Assembly: GCF_026167545.1 (NCBI RefSeq)
Contig: NZ_CP110678.1
Coordinates: 3,089,501-3,153,500, forward strand
DNA length: 64,000 nucleotides
Source: Sphingomonas sp. S1-29
GTDB lineage: Bacteria; Pseudomonadota; Alphaproteobacteria; Sphingomonadales; Sphingomonadaceae
Direction: 5' to 3'
This document shows, piece after piece, positions 27,618 through 35,936 of this stretch. Position numbers and translations under genes: made by a program. Under the pieces are notes generated by a model. It saw only the letters and a list, made by a program, of their open reading frames with translations, made no database searches and was not told the DNA's origin. Numbering within the stretch: position 1 is the stretch's first letter; every line of letters begins with the position of its first letter.

Positions 27618-28777
27618 CCCGCGCGCCCTGGGCGGCGGACCCCGCGGCGACGCGGGGGCGGCTGCACCGCGAGGCGAGCGAGAGCGAACGCGGGCCGCGC
27701 GACGCCTTCCAGCGCGATCGCGACCGGATCGTCCATTCGATCAGCTTCCGCCGGCTGCGCCACAAGACGCAGGTGTTCATGGCGCCCGATGGCGATCACT
27801 TCCGCGTCCGGCTGACGCACAGCCTGGAGGTCGCGCAGATTGGCCGGGTGATCGCGCGCACGCTGGGGCTGAACGAGGATCTGACCGAGGCGCTGTGCCT
27901 GGCGCATGATATCGGTCACCCGCCCTTCGGCCATGCCGGCGAGGACGCACTGGGTGCGGCGCTGGCGGCCAAGGGCGGGTTCGATCACAACGGCCATACG
28001 CTGCGCGCGCTGATGCTGCTCGAAAGCCCCTATCCGCGCTGGCCGGGGCTGAACCTGGGATGGGAAACGCTCGAGGGGCTGGCAAAGCATAACGGGCCGA
28101 TCACCAACCCCGGCTGGGCGCTGGCCGAGGCCGATTCGACCTTCGCGCTCGACCTGGCGCGCTGGCCTTCGCTCGAGGCGCAGGTCGCGGCGCTCGCCGA
28201 CGATATCGCCTATGACAATCACGACATCGACGACGGACTGCGCGCGGGGCTGTTGTCGCGCGACCAGATCATGGCGGTGCCGATGATCGCGCGCGGATGG
28301 GACGCGGTGAAGGCGCGGCTGCCCGATGTGCCCGATCATCGGCTGACCGGCGAGCTGATCCGATCGCAGATCGGGCTGATGGTCAACGACCTGATCGCGA
28401 CGACGCAAGGCCGGATCGCCGAGGCCGGGATCGAAACCGCCGACGATGTCCGCGCCGCGGGCCGCTGCCTGGTCGGCTTTTCGGACGCGATGCGCGACCA
28501 GGAGCGCGCGCTCAAGCGCTTCATGTACGCCGAACTTTATCACCACCCGCGCCAGTTGGCCGCCGCCGACATGGCGCGCGCGGTGGTGGCGGGGCTGTTC
28601 GCCGCTTATGCCGACGATCCGCGCCGCCTGCCCGACGAATGGCGCGAACTGCTCCCCGCCGAAGAACCCGCGCGGAGCCGCCACATCGCCGATTTCATCG
28701 CGGGCATGACCGATCGCTATGCGATCGCGCGCTATCGCGAGGTGGTGGGGCCGATCGAACTGCCCGAGGGATTCTAG
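27614..28777 (+). CDS. dGTPase-like dNTP triphosphohydrolase
   Basis: This HD-domain enzyme (387 residues) would hydrolyse dGTP or other dNTPs to nucleoside and triphosphate. The start [22 protein letters not shown] (residues 35-56) is diagnostic; metal ligands are H69 ([11 protein letters not shown]), the HD pair H98-D99 ([15 protein letters not shown]) and a later aspartate in [13 protein letters not shown]. The length suits the 'dGTPase-like' class rather than the 505-residue E. coli Dgt. The ATG overlaps the stop of the SPOR gene. Its stop codon shares the tetranucleotide CTAG with the convergent radC stop. Confidence 0.92.
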   Translation: MTRAPWAADPAATRGRLHREASESERGPRDAFQRDRDRIVHSISFRRLRHKTQVFMAPDGDHFRVRLTHSLEVAQIGRVIARTLGLNEDLTEALCLAHDIGHPPFGHAGEDALGAALAAKGGFDHNGHTLRALMLLESPYPRWPGLNLGWETLEGLAKHNGPITNPGWALAEADSTFALDLARWPSLEAQVAALADDIAYDNHDIDDGLRAGLLSRDQIMAVPMIARGWDAVKARLPDVPDHRLTGELIRSQIGLMVNDLIATTQGRIAEAGIETADDVRAAGRCLVGFSDAMRDQERALKRFMYAELYHHPRQLAAADMARAVVAGLFAAYADDPRRLPDEWRELLPAEEPARSRHIADFIAGMTDRYAIARYREVVGPIELPEGF

Positions 28778-29457
28778 ATCAACCCGAGCGAGCGCAGGCT
28801 GGCATGGCCGCTGGTGCCGATGATGATGTGATCATGCACCGCGATGTTCAGGCGCTTGCCGGCATCGACGATCGCGCGGGTCAGCTCGATATCGGCGCGG
28901 CTGGGGGTAGGGTCGCCCGAGGGGTGGTTGTGGACCAGGATGATCGCCGCCGAGCCGAGGTCGATCGCGCGGCGGATCACCTCGCGGACATGCACCGCGG
29001 CTTCGTCGATCGAGCCCTCGCTCATCAATTCGTCGCGGATCAGCATGTTGCGGGTGTTGAGGTGGAGGACGCGGACGCGCTCGATCGGGTGGTGCGCCAT
29101 GTCGGCGCGCAGATAATCGAGCAGCGCCTGCCAGTTGTTGAGCAGCGGGCGTTCGGCCACTTGCGCCTGCACCAGCCGGATCGCGGCGGCATGCGCGATC
29201 TTGATCGCCGCGGCCGAGGTTTCGCCCATCCCCGGCACCCGCGCGAGCGCCGCCGGATCGGCGGTGAGCAGCCCGCCGATGCCACCGAATTCGCGCAGCA
29301 GCGCCTTTGCCAGCGGCTTGGTGTCGCGGCGCGGGATCGCCAGTGCGAGCAGATATTCGATCAGCTCGTGATCGAGCAGCGCCTCGCCGCCATTGCCCAG
29401 CAACCGCTGGCGCAGCCGCGCGCGGTGACCAGTCGTGTCGGGCGGGGGCTCGGCCAT
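28774..29457 (-). CDS. radC: RadC/JAB-domain DNA repair-like protein
   Basis: This 227-residue protein combines an N-terminal helix-hairpin-helix-like region ([17 protein letters not shown], residues 74-90) with a JAMM metalloprotease-like domain: E147, then [14 protein letters not shown] (H176-x-H178 ... D189). RadC-family proteins occur widely; despite the name a repair role in E. coli is doubtful, and the JAB metal site suggests a hydrolase. It is convergent with dgt, sharing CTAG as stop codons. Upstream it is divergent from ydbH across a palindromic repeat. The ATG (29455-29457) matches the usual family start. The apparent 1312-codon frame extending upstream is antisense to ydbH. Confidence 0.9.
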   Translation of the reverse strand: MAEPPPDTTGHRARLRQRLLGNGGEALLDHELIEYLLALAIPRRDTKPLAKALLREFGGIGGLLTADPAALARVPGMGETSAAAIKIAHAAAIRLVQAQVAERPLLNNWQALLDYLRADMAHHPIERVRVLHLNTRNMLIRDELMSEGSIDEAAVHVREVIRRAIDLGSAAIILVHNHPSGDPTPSRADIELTRAIVDAGKRLNIAVHDHIIIGTSGHASLRSLGLI

Positions 29458-29517
29458 CGAGGGGCAGGGGTAGCAAAGCGCGCGGGCGCTGCAAATCCCG
29501 CGGGTGACGGCCCCCGA

Positions 29518-29594
29518 CCGTTCGTTTCGAGCGAAGTCGAGAAAACGGCAACAGGCGCAACGTACGGTTTCTCGACTACGCTCGAAACGAACGG
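29518..29594. repeat. Palindromic repeat (family A) between radC and ydbH
   Basis: Inverted 28-bp arms (29518-29545 and 29567-29594) carry two mismatches near the inner ends. It lies between divergent genes, close to where both promoters should be. Confidence 0.87.
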
Positions 29595-29676
29595 GCCTGT
29601 CGGGCCTCGCCGGTAAGTGCTTGACCATCCCCGCGCGGCCCCGCAACGATCGCGGGGTGATGGCGACAGGGTCAGC

Positions 29677-32600
29677 GTGACGGCGCAAGCCGAGCAGGAA
29701 CCGGGCGCGGTCGCGGCGCGGCGGTGGTGGCGGCTGCTGGGCGTGCCGCGGCGCGGCCGGGTGCCGCTGGGCATCGCGATCGTGCTGCTGGCGGTGCTCA
29801 TCGCGGTCTGGAGCCAGCGTCGGCCGATCGCCGAGAATTTCATTGACGACGAACTGGCGCGGCGCGGTATCGCCGCGAGCTATCGCGTCGCCGATATCGG
29901 CCTGTCGAGCCAAAGGCTGACCGACCTGGTGATCGGCGATCCCGCCGACCCCGATCTGGTCGCCGACAGCGTGATCGTGCGGACGCAGGTGGGGTTGTCG
30001 GGCGCTCGCGTCACCGGGATCGAGGCGGGGCAGGTGCGGCTGCGCGGACGGCTGGTCGATGGGAAGCTGTCGCTGGGGGCGCTCGACCGGTTGCTGCCCG
30101 CGCCGTCGGGCAAGCCGTTCGCGTTGCCCGAGATGTTCGTCGACGTCGCCGATGCGCGGATGCGGCTGACGACCCCCTATGGCGTGGTCGGGGTGCGCGT
30201 GAGCGGGCGCGGACAGCTGAACGACGGCTTTGTTGGGCGGATCGCCGCGGTGTCCGATCGGCTGGCGGTGAGCGGCTGCACCGGCGGCGGGGTGAGTGCG
30301 GCGATGGCGCTGAGGATCGACGAGGGCGCGCCCACGCTGACCGGGCCGGTCCGTGCCGCGGCGGTCGATTGCGGCGCCACCGGCCGCGCGCGCGATGTAG
30401 CGCTCGGGCTCAACGTCGCGCTGGGGGCGCAGCTCGATCGCTGGCGCGGTAATGCGAAGGTCGCAGTGGCACGGGCTGGCGCTGCGGCGGGCGGGCTGTC
30501 GGGGCTGACGGGCACCGTCGACTTTGCCGGCAACGCCGCGCGAACCGAGGGTGCGGTCGATCTGGCATCGCGCGGCTTTGCCGCCACCGATGCGCGCGGC
30601 AGCGGGTTGGCGATCGACGGGCGGTATCGAATCGAAGGCCCCGCGATCCGTTTCGCCGGGCGCGCGCGCGCCGATCGCGTTGGGCTTGCGCCGGCAGGAC
30701 TGGCGCAAGTGAGCGCTTTGGCAAGCAGCGCCGCGGGAACGCCGGTGGCCGCGCTCGGCGCGAAGTTCGCCGATGCGATCGCGCAGGCAGGCAAGCGGAG
30801 CGCGATCGACCTGCGGTTCGCGGTGCAGCAGCGCGGGAGCCGCGGCGCGCTGGTGGTGCGAGAGGCAACGGTCGACGCCGCCAGCGGCGCACAGATTGTG
30901 CTGCGCGGCGGGCAGGGGGTGCGGCTCGGCTGGCCCGGCGGTGCGCTGGGTGTTGATGGAAACCTGACGCTCGGCGGCGGCGGCTTGCCGCAGGGTGAGG
31001 TGCGGCTGGTCCAGGCGCGCCCCGGCGAGGCGGTGACCGGCGAGGCGCGCTTCGAACCTTATGCCGCAGGGGTCGAGGCACTCGCGCTGGCCCCGGTGCG
31101 CTTCTCGCGCGCGCCTGACGGAGCGACCGCGATCACCACCCGGATGCGGTTCAGCGGGGCATTTCCGGGCGGGCGGGTCGATGGCTTGACGTTGCCGATC
31201 GACGCGCGCTGGGATGGGGGCAAGCGACTTGCAGTAAACCCGCGCTGCGCGGCGACGTCGTTCGATCGGCTGCGGGTGTCGGCGTTGCTGCTCGCACCCG
31301 CGCGGCTTGCCTTGTGCCCGACCGGGGCGGCGTTGCTCAGCATCGGCCCCGGCGGGGTGCGCGGCGGCGCCAGCGTCGCGCGACCGGTGCTGCGCGGCAC
31401 GATCGGCGGAACCCCGCTCCGGCTCGAGGCCGCGCGCGCGCGGTTCGCGCTCGACGGGCTGCGCTTCGACGTCGCCGATGTCGCTGCGCGACTGGGGGCG
31501 GGGGATCGCATCTCGCGGCTCGATATCGCGGCGCTCGATGGGCGGGTGCGCGATGGCGGTGCGGCCGGGCGGTTCACAGGTGCAAGCGGCGCGATCGGCA
31601 ATGTGCCGTTGAACCTGTCGGACGGTGCCGGCACGTGGCACTTTGCCGATGGCCGGCTGACCCTGAATGGTGAGGCGTTGCAGGTCGCCGATGCCGCGCC
31701 CGAACCACGTTACAATCCGCTGGCGGCGAATGATTTCGTGCTCACGCTCTCGGGCAACCGCATCGACGCCAGCGGCACGCTTACCACCCCGGCGGCGGGG
31801 GTGAAGGTGGCGGACGTCACGATCGTCCATGATCTGGGCGCGGGGGCGGGGCGCGCCGATCTCGCCGTCACCGGCATCACCTTCACCGAAGCGTTCCAGC
31901 CCGAAGTGCTTACCAGGCTCACCTTCGGCGTGATCGCCGACGTCGCCGGCACCGTGTCGGGCGCGGGGCAGATACGCTGGAGCCCCGAGTCGGTTACCAG
32001 CGACGGGGTGTTCCGCACCGCGGGTACCGACCTCGCCGCCGCCTTCGGCCCGGTGCAGGGGATATCGGGCGAGATCCGCTTTACCGACCTGCTCGGGCTC
32101 AAGACCGCGCCGTCGCAGTTCGCGACGATCGCGGTCGCCAATCCGGGGATCCCGGTCGAGAATGGGCAGGTGCGCTACCAGCTGATCGGAAACCAGAAGG
32201 TGGCGGTCGAGGGCGGGCGCTGGCCGTTCGGCGGCGGCGAGCTGGTGCTCGAGCCGACGGTGCTCGATTTCGGTCAGACGGTCGAGCGGCGGATGGTGTT
32301 TCGCGTTCGCGGGGTCGATGGCGCGCAATTCCTGCAGACCTTCGATTTCGACAATCTCAACGCCACCGGCACCTTCGACGGCGTCCTGCCGATGGTCTTC
32401 GACGAACGCGGCGGGCGGATCGAGGATGGCCGGCTGACGGTGCGCGAGGGCGGCGGGACGATCGCCTATCTTGGCGAGCTGACGCAGGAGGATTTGGGCA
32501 CCTGGGGCAATCTGGCGTTCCAAGCGCTCAAGGCGATCGACTATGATCGGCTGAACCTGGTGCTCAATGGTTCGCTGTCGGGCGAGATGGTGACCGAGAT

Positions 32601-32844
32601 CCAGTTCGCCGGAATCAGCCAGGGCAAGGGCACCAAATCGAACTTCATCATCGATCGACTCGCGAAGCTGCCGCTGGTGTTCAACATCACGATTCGCGCG
32701 CCGTTTCGCCAATTGCTCGATTCGGTGCAGAGCTATTACGACCCGAGCCGGCTGATCGAGCGCAACCTGCCGACGCTGCTCGAACAGCAGCAGCAGCGTG
32801 AAGCGCCCCCCGTTCAGCCCCCCGCAAGCGAGAATGTGCCATGA
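29677..32844 (+). CDS. ydbH: YdbH-family AsmA-like intermembrane lipid transport protein
   Basis: This long protein (1055 residues) has one N-terminal helix (about residues 28-47) and an extended periplasmic region of repetitive beta structure, the AsmA-like plan of TamB, YhdP and YdbH. In E. coli these three share phospholipid transport from the inner to the outer membrane. The C-terminal DUF2138/dicarboxylate-type region contains GNLAFQALKAIDYDRLNLVLNGSLSGEM and ends with a Gln/Pro-rich tail. The assignment is supported strongly by the overlapping ynbE and ydbL genes downstream. The GTG at 29677 (VTAQAEQEP) has an AGGG site; a GTG at 29617 is possible. Confidence 0.85.
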   Translation: MTAQAEQEPGAVAARRWWRLLGVPRRGRVPLGIAIVLLAVLIAVWSQRRPIAENFIDDELARRGIAASYRVADIGLSSQRLTDLVIGDPADPDLVADSVIVRTQVGLSGARVTGIEAGQVRLRGRLVDGKLSLGALDRLLPAPSGKPFALPEMFVDVADARMRLTTPYGVVGVRVSGRGQLNDGFVGRIAAVSDRLAVSGCTGGGVSAAMALRIDEGAPTLTGPVRAAAVDCGATGRARDVALGLNVALGAQLDRWRGNAKVAVARAGAAAGGLSGLTGTVDFAGNAARTEGAVDLASRGFAATDARGSGLAIDGRYRIEGPAIRFAGRARADRVGLAPAGLAQVSALASSAAGTPVAALGAKFADAIAQAGKRSAIDLRFAVQQRGSRGALVVREATVDAASGAQIVLRGGQGVRLGWPGGALGVDGNLTLGGGGLPQGEVRLVQARPGEAVTGEARFEPYAAGVEALALAPVRFSRAPDGATAITTRMRFSGAFPGGRVDGLTLPIDARWDGGKRLAVNPRCAATSFDRLRVSALLLAPARLALCPTGAALLSIGPGGVRGGASVARPVLRGTIGGTPLRLEAARARFALDGLRFDVADVAARLGAGDRISRLDIAALDGRVRDGGAAGRFTGASGAIGNVPLNLSDGAGTWHFADGRLTLNGEALQVADAAPEPRYNPLAANDFVLTLSGNRIDASGTLTTPAAGVKVADVTIVHDLGAGAGRADLAVTGITFTEAFQPEVLTRLTFGVIADVAGTVSGAGQIRWSPESVTSDGVFRTAGTDLAAAFGPVQGISGEIRFTDLLGLKTAPSQFATIAVANPGIPVENGQVRYQLIGNQKVAVEGGRWPFGGGELVLEPTVLDFGQTVERRMVFRVRGVDGAQFLQTFDFDNLNATGTFDGVLPMVFDERGGRIEDGRLTVREGGGTIAYLGELTQEDLGTWGNLAFQALKAIDYDRLNLVLNGSLSGEMVTEIQFAGISQGKGTKSNFIIDRLAKLPLVFNITIRAPFRQLLDSVQSYYDPSRLIERNLPTLLEQQQQREAPPVQPPASENVP

Positions 32845-33065
32845 GCGAAACAGGATTGATGAAAGCCATGAAAAGCGCGACCTTGCTTCGGATGTCGAAG
32901 CGTGCGGCGATCGGGGTGGTGGTGCTGGCTGGCGGGTGCGTGAACGTCACCGCGCCCGACAAGCCGATCGTCATCAACCTGAACATCAACATCACCCAGG
33001 AGGTGGTGTACCGGCTGGATGGCGAAGCAAAGACGTTGATCCAGCAGAACCCGGGGATTTTTTGA
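32841..33065 (+). CDS. ynbE: YnbE-like outer-membrane lipoprotein
   Basis: A 74-residue lipoprotein: a basic N-terminus, hydrophobic core (AIGVVVLAGG) and lipobox cysteine C33. The short mature part CVNVTAPDKPIVINLNINITQEVVYRLD is the YnbE signature. In E. coli YnbE sits in the outer membrane and joins the C-terminal end of YdbH by beta-strand pairing, bridging the envelope. The ATG overlaps the ydbH stop (ATGA). Internal methionines (M7, M10, M18) are alternative starts. Confidence 0.9.
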   Translation: MSETGLMKAMKSATLLRMSKRAAIGVVVLAGGCVNVTAPDKPIVINLNINITQEVVYRLDGEAKTLIQQNPGIF

Positions 33066-33067
33066 CG

Positions 33068-33439
33068 ATGCGTATCGCGAAATGGATGATCGGCCTGGCG
33101 CTGGTGGCGGGGGTTGCGGGTACCGCGCAGGCGCAGCGTGACCCCGACTATGCCAAGGCGCGCGCTGCCGGGCAGATCGGCGAGCAGACCGACGGCTATC
33201 TGGGCGTGGTGGGCAACGCGCCCGACAATGTCCGCGCGATCGTTCGCGACATCAACATCAAGCGCAAATCGGTCTACACCCAGCGCGCGGGCGCGGGTTC
33301 GACGATCGAACAATTTGCGTTCGTGTCGGGCTGCAACCTGATCGCGCGCACCGAACCGGGCGAGATGTACCAGACGCCGAGCGGCGCGTGGAAGCAGCGA
33401 GGCGCGGGGCCGCCCGAGCGCGATCCGCGGTGTGTGTGA
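33068..33439 (+). CDS. ydbL: YdbL-like periplasmic protein (DUF1318)
   Basis: This 123-residue exported protein has a signal peptide ending AQA at residue 22. The mature start, RDPDYAKARAAGQIGEQTDGYLGVV, followed by VRAIVRDINIKRKSVYTQRA, is the DUF1318/YdbL pattern. YdbL is thought to act as a chaperone-like regulator of YdbH-YnbE assembly. It ends with a small region containing C95 and C122, possibly a disulfide. It lies two bases after ynbE and is the last gene of the operon. Confidence 0.9.
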   Translation: MRIAKWMIGLALVAGVAGTAQAQRDPDYAKARAAGQIGEQTDGYLGVVGNAPDNVRAIVRDINIKRKSVYTQRAGAGSTIEQFAFVSGCNLIARTEPGEMYQTPSGAWKQRGAGPPERDPRCV

Positions 33440-33453
33440 TGTGGAAATCGTCG

Positions 33454-33471
33454 CCCCAGCGAAGGCTGGGG
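33454..33471. repeat. Short palindrome (family C) after ydbL
   Basis: CCCCAGC-GAAG-GCTGGGG, 7-bp arms with a GAAG loop (GNRA-like in RNA). Related copies lie at 33802 and 48002. It may also serve as the terminator for the ydbHL operon. Confidence 0.6.
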
Positions 33472-33481
33472 CCTCCTGCCG

Positions 33482-33772
33482 CTAGGCGATCGTGTCGTAC
33501 AGGTCGCGCCAGCCGGGATTAGTTTGTTCGATCAGCCGGTATTTCCACGCTTTCTTCCAGGCTTTCAGCGCCTTTTCGCGGGCGATCGCGGCAAGAATGT
33601 CTTCATGCCATTCGGCAAGTACCAACGTCCTTATGCCGTAGCGGCGGCAATAGGCTGAGCCGACATCGCGGCGATGCTGATCGACACGTGCAGCGAGGTA
33701 AGCGGTGACTCCGATATAGGTCATGCCACGCGGCTTCGCCGCCATAATATAGGTCCATCCGCCCCGTGCCAT
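33482..33772 (-). CDS. GIY-YIG domain protein (UPF0213-like)
   Basis: This 96-residue single-domain protein has the nuclease core WTYIMAAKPRGMTYIGVTAYLAARVDQHR (residues 6-34): Y8-I9 and Y19-I20-G21 stand for the GIY and YIG parts, and R29 for the catalytic arginine. Later parts (VLAEWHEDILAAIAREKALKAWKKAWK) supply the conserved glutamate (E67). Such small GIY-YIG proteins are common in alphaproteobacteria, often in several copies, with unknown targets. It is flanked on both sides by family C palindromes, so the gene and its repeats may move or amplify together. Confidence 0.85.
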   Translation of the reverse strand: MARGGWTYIMAAKPRGMTYIGVTAYLAARVDQHRRDVGSAYCRRYGIRTLVLAEWHEDILAAIAREKALKAWKKAWKYRLIEQTNPGWRDLYDTIA

Positions 33773-33801
33773 TGTGTGAGGGTGCCGTATCACGGCGGGA
33801 G

Positions 33802-33821
33802 ATGCCAGCCTTCGCTGGCAT
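33802..33821. repeat. Short palindrome (family C) upstream of the GIY-YIG gene
   Basis: ATGCCAGC-CTTC-GCTGGCAT, perfect 8-bp arms. It matches the inner part of the copies at 33454 and 48002 and lies 30 bases upstream of the GIY-YIG start codon. Confidence 0.6.
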
Positions 33822-33976
33822 GACGGCGTGGGGGTGCCTTCGCGACGCGGTTCTCCCATATCCCACCCCCAAGGTTGACTTGGCCGGCCCCTCATCCTAA
33901 TCGGCGCGTGCCTTGGCGGGCTTGGCCCTCGGTACATGGCGCTTGCCCGGCCCATACGGGGCTTGGAGAAGCGAGC

Positions 33977-34294
33977 ATGGCTGAGAACGAGCCCGGACCG
34001 GACCCCCTGCCCGAGGATGCACGCCTTGATTCGCTCGACGAGCGGCTGGCGCGCGCCAAGACGCAGGAATCGATCCGATCGGGCGAGACGCGCGCGCAGG
34101 ATGGCGAAGGCTATCGTCTGGGCAATCGCGTGCTCGCCGAATTGGTCGGGGGAATGGTTGGCGGTGCGTTGATCGGGTGGACGCTCGATTATTTCTTGGG
34201 CACCTCTCCCTGGCTCCTGCTCGTGCTGCTTGCCCTCGGCATCGTCAGCGCGTTCAGGAATATCATCAGGATTTCGAACCGGCGCTCGAAGTGA
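33977..34294 (+). CDS. atpI: ATP synthase accessory protein AtpI
   Basis: This 105-residue protein has an acidic/basic N-terminal half and two hydrophobic helices (about residues 55-72 and 76-93, with GGMVGGALIGWTLDYFLGTSPW). AtpI/AtpZ proteins assist c-ring assembly or Mg uptake for the F0 sector. The ATG at 33977 follows GGAGAAG. It leads the F0 gene group atpI-atpB-atpE-atpF'-atpF. The F1 genes are not in this window, as expected for alphaproteobacteria, where the two operons are separate. Confidence 0.88.
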   Translation: MAENEPGPDPLPEDARLDSLDERLARAKTQESIRSGETRAQDGEGYRLGNRVLAELVGGMVGGALIGWTLDYFLGTSPWLLLVLLALGIVSAFRNIIRISNRRSK

Positions 34295-34327
34295 TGCTTC
34301 GGGCGCTTTGGCAAATTGGAAACGGCA

Positions 34328-35119
34328 GTGGCGGCTGAGGCAGGCAAGATCGACCCGATGCACCAGTTCGAGGTGCAGTCGATCGCGGATATGTTTACGG
34401 TAGGCGGCCAGACGATCGCCTTCACCAACAGTGCGCTCTACATGGTCGCGGCATTGATCGCCCTCTGGGCGTTCATGCTGGTCGGTATGAAGCGCCAGTT
34501 GGTGCCCGGTCGCGGCCAGATGATGGTCGAGGGATTCGTCGGCTTTATCGACAAGTTGCTCGACGCCAATATCGGCAAGGCGGGGCGCAAATATGTGCCC
34601 TATGTCTTCACGCTGTTCATGTTCATCCTGTTCGCCAACCTGCTGGGGCTGTTGCCGCTGGGGCTGGCCGGGTTGCACCCGTTCACCTTTACCAGCCACT
34701 TCACCGTCACCGGCGTGCTGGCGATCATGAGCTTCTCGATCGTGCTGATCGTCGGCTTTGCCAAGCACGGCCTTCGCTTCTTCAGCCTGTTCGCGCCCAA
34801 GGGCACGCCGATCCCTGTGCTGCTGCTGGTTGCGCCGATCGAGTTCGTCTCGTTCATGGTGCGCCCGTTCAGCCTGGCGCTGCGGCTGTTCGTGGCGATG
34901 ACCGCGGGCCACATCCTGCTGAAGGTGTTGGCGTATTTCGTCATCAATTCCTCGGCGGTGTCGGCGGGTACCGGGCTACTCGTCGGCATCCCCAGCTTCG
35001 CGCTGATGGTCGGTGTTTCGGCACTGGAGATTCTGGTTGCCGGCGTGCAGGCCTATGTGTTCGCGCTGCTGACCTCGCTGTACATCAACGATGCCGAGCA
35101 TCTGCACGACCATCATTGA
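34328..35119 (+). CDS. atpB: F0F1 ATP synthase subunit a
   Basis: This membrane subunit (263 residues from GTG 34328) provides the proton half-channels. Typical segments are FANLLGLLPLG (helix 2 region), the essential-arginine helix FSLALRLFVAMTAGHILLKVL, and the C-terminal LEILVAGVQAYVFALLTSLYINDAEH. A TTG at 34316 or the ATG before HQFEVQSI could also be the start; GTG 34328 has a GGAAA-like site. It lies 33 bases after atpI. Confidence 0.95.
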   Translation: MAAEAGKIDPMHQFEVQSIADMFTVGGQTIAFTNSALYMVAALIALWAFMLVGMKRQLVPGRGQMMVEGFVGFIDKLLDANIGKAGRKYVPYVFTLFMFILFANLLGLLPLGLAGLHPFTFTSHFTVTGVLAIMSFSIVLIVGFAKHGLRFFSLFAPKGTPIPVLLLVAPIEFVSFMVRPFSLALRLFVAMTAGHILLKVLAYFVINSSAVSAGTGLLVGIPSFALMVGVSALEILVAGVQAYVFALLTSLYINDAEHLHDHH

Positions 35120-35164
35120 TTTCTTTCGTTTTCTAACCGCAGTTTTTCTCAAGGAGTGAATTTC

Positions 35165-35392
35165 ATGGACGCAGACTCGATCAAGCTGCTCGGTGCCGGT
35201 CTTGCAGCAATCGGCGCAGGCCTTGCCGCGCTCGGCGTGGGCAACGTCTTCTCGGCATATCTGCAGGGCGCGCTGCGCAATCCTGGCGCGGCTGCCAGCC
35301 AGCAGGGCAACATGTTCATCGGCTTCGCCGCTGCAGAGCTTCTGGGCCTGCTGGCGTTCGTCGTCGCGGTGCTGCTGATTTTCGTCGCCTGA
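35165..35392 (+). CDS. atpE: F0F1 ATP synthase subunit c
   Basis: This 75-residue hairpin of two helices forms the rotor ring. The polar loop R38-N39-P40 joins the helices, and E58 in helix 2 (FAAAELLGLLAF) is the proton carrier. Helix 1 contains the alternating glycine stretch GAGLAALGVGN. Glutamate and the surrounding residues suggest proton rather than sodium coupling. AAGGAG eight bases before the ATG is the strongest ribosome binding site of the group, fitting the high demand for subunit c. A stable hairpin follows the gene. Confidence 0.97.
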   Translation: MDADSIKLLGAGLAAIGAGLAALGVGNVFSAYLQGALRNPGAAASQQGNMFIGFAAAELLGLLAFVVAVLLIFVA

Positions 35393-35398
35393 TTTCGC

Positions 35399-35427
35399 GG
35401 GCAGTGCCGGCTAGCCCGGCGCTGCCC
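35399..35427 (+). promoter_or_regulatory. Intercistronic hairpin between atpE and atpF'
   Basis: GGGCAG-T-GCCGG pairs with CCGGC-G-CTGCCC around CTAGC, 12 pairs including one G-U, seven bases after the atpE stop. It lacks a T-run and leaves the next binding site free. It could stabilise the 3' end of an atpE message or partly attenuate downstream transcription. Confidence 0.6.
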
Positions 35428-35444
35428 CCAAGGACATTTTTCGA

Positions 35445-35936
35445 ATGCCGCAAATCGAACAAGTCGCCGCAACCTTCGCGTCCCAGCTCTTCTGGGTCGT
35501 GCTGACGTTCGGGCTCGCCTATCTGATCATCGGCCGGGGCATGGTGCCCAAGGTGCAGGCGACGATGGACGATCGCGACCATCAGGTCGCCGGCGATTTG
35601 CAGGCGGCGGAAGCGGCGCGCGTCGCCGCCGACGCCGACGAAGAGAATTGGCGTTCGCAGGAAAATGCGGCGCGCGAGGCGGCGCGGCAGAAGCTTGCGG
35701 CGGCCAAGGCGCAGGCTACCGCACGGACCGAGGCGACGCTCGCCGCCTCGGACGCCGAACACCAGGTTCGGGTCTCGGCGGCCGAGGCCCAGATCGCTGC
35801 GGCTTCGCAAGCGGCGTCGGGTGAGATCGAGGGCATTGCCGCTGATCTCGCGCGCGACATCGTCGCTCGGGTATCGGGCGCGCCGGTAAGCGAAGACGAA
35901 GCGCGCGGCGCAGTGAAGGTGGTGATGCATGGCTGA
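35445..35936 (+). CDS. atpF': F0F1 ATP synthase subunit b'
   Basis: This 163-residue peripheral-stalk subunit has a membrane anchor near the N-terminus (FASQLFWVVLTFGLAYLIIGRGMVP, about residues 11-35) and a long Ala/Glu-rich helix that pairs with subunit b. The b' type is distinguished by the short N-terminus and the MVPKVQATMDDRD turn. It overlaps atpF by eight bases. Photosynthetic and many alphaproteobacteria share this b/b' duplication. Confidence 0.92.
   Translation: MPQIEQVAATFASQLFWVVLTFGLAYLIIGRGMVPKVQATMDDRDHQVAGDLQAAEAARVAADADEENWRSQENAAREAARQKLAAAKAQATARTEATLAASDAEHQVRVSAAEAQIAAASQAASGEIEGIAADLARDIVARVSGAPVSEDEARGAVKVVMHG

Noticed and set aside
26093..28684. Minus-strand frame of 863 codons over the SPOR gene and dgt
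   Set aside because: It opposes two well-supported genes and shows no domain; it is a high-G+C artefact.
28774..32712. Open minus-strand frame of 1312 codons over ydbH
   Set aside because: It is antisense to ydbH and has Arg/His-rich composition typical of shadow frames. Only its last 227 codons are the real radC.
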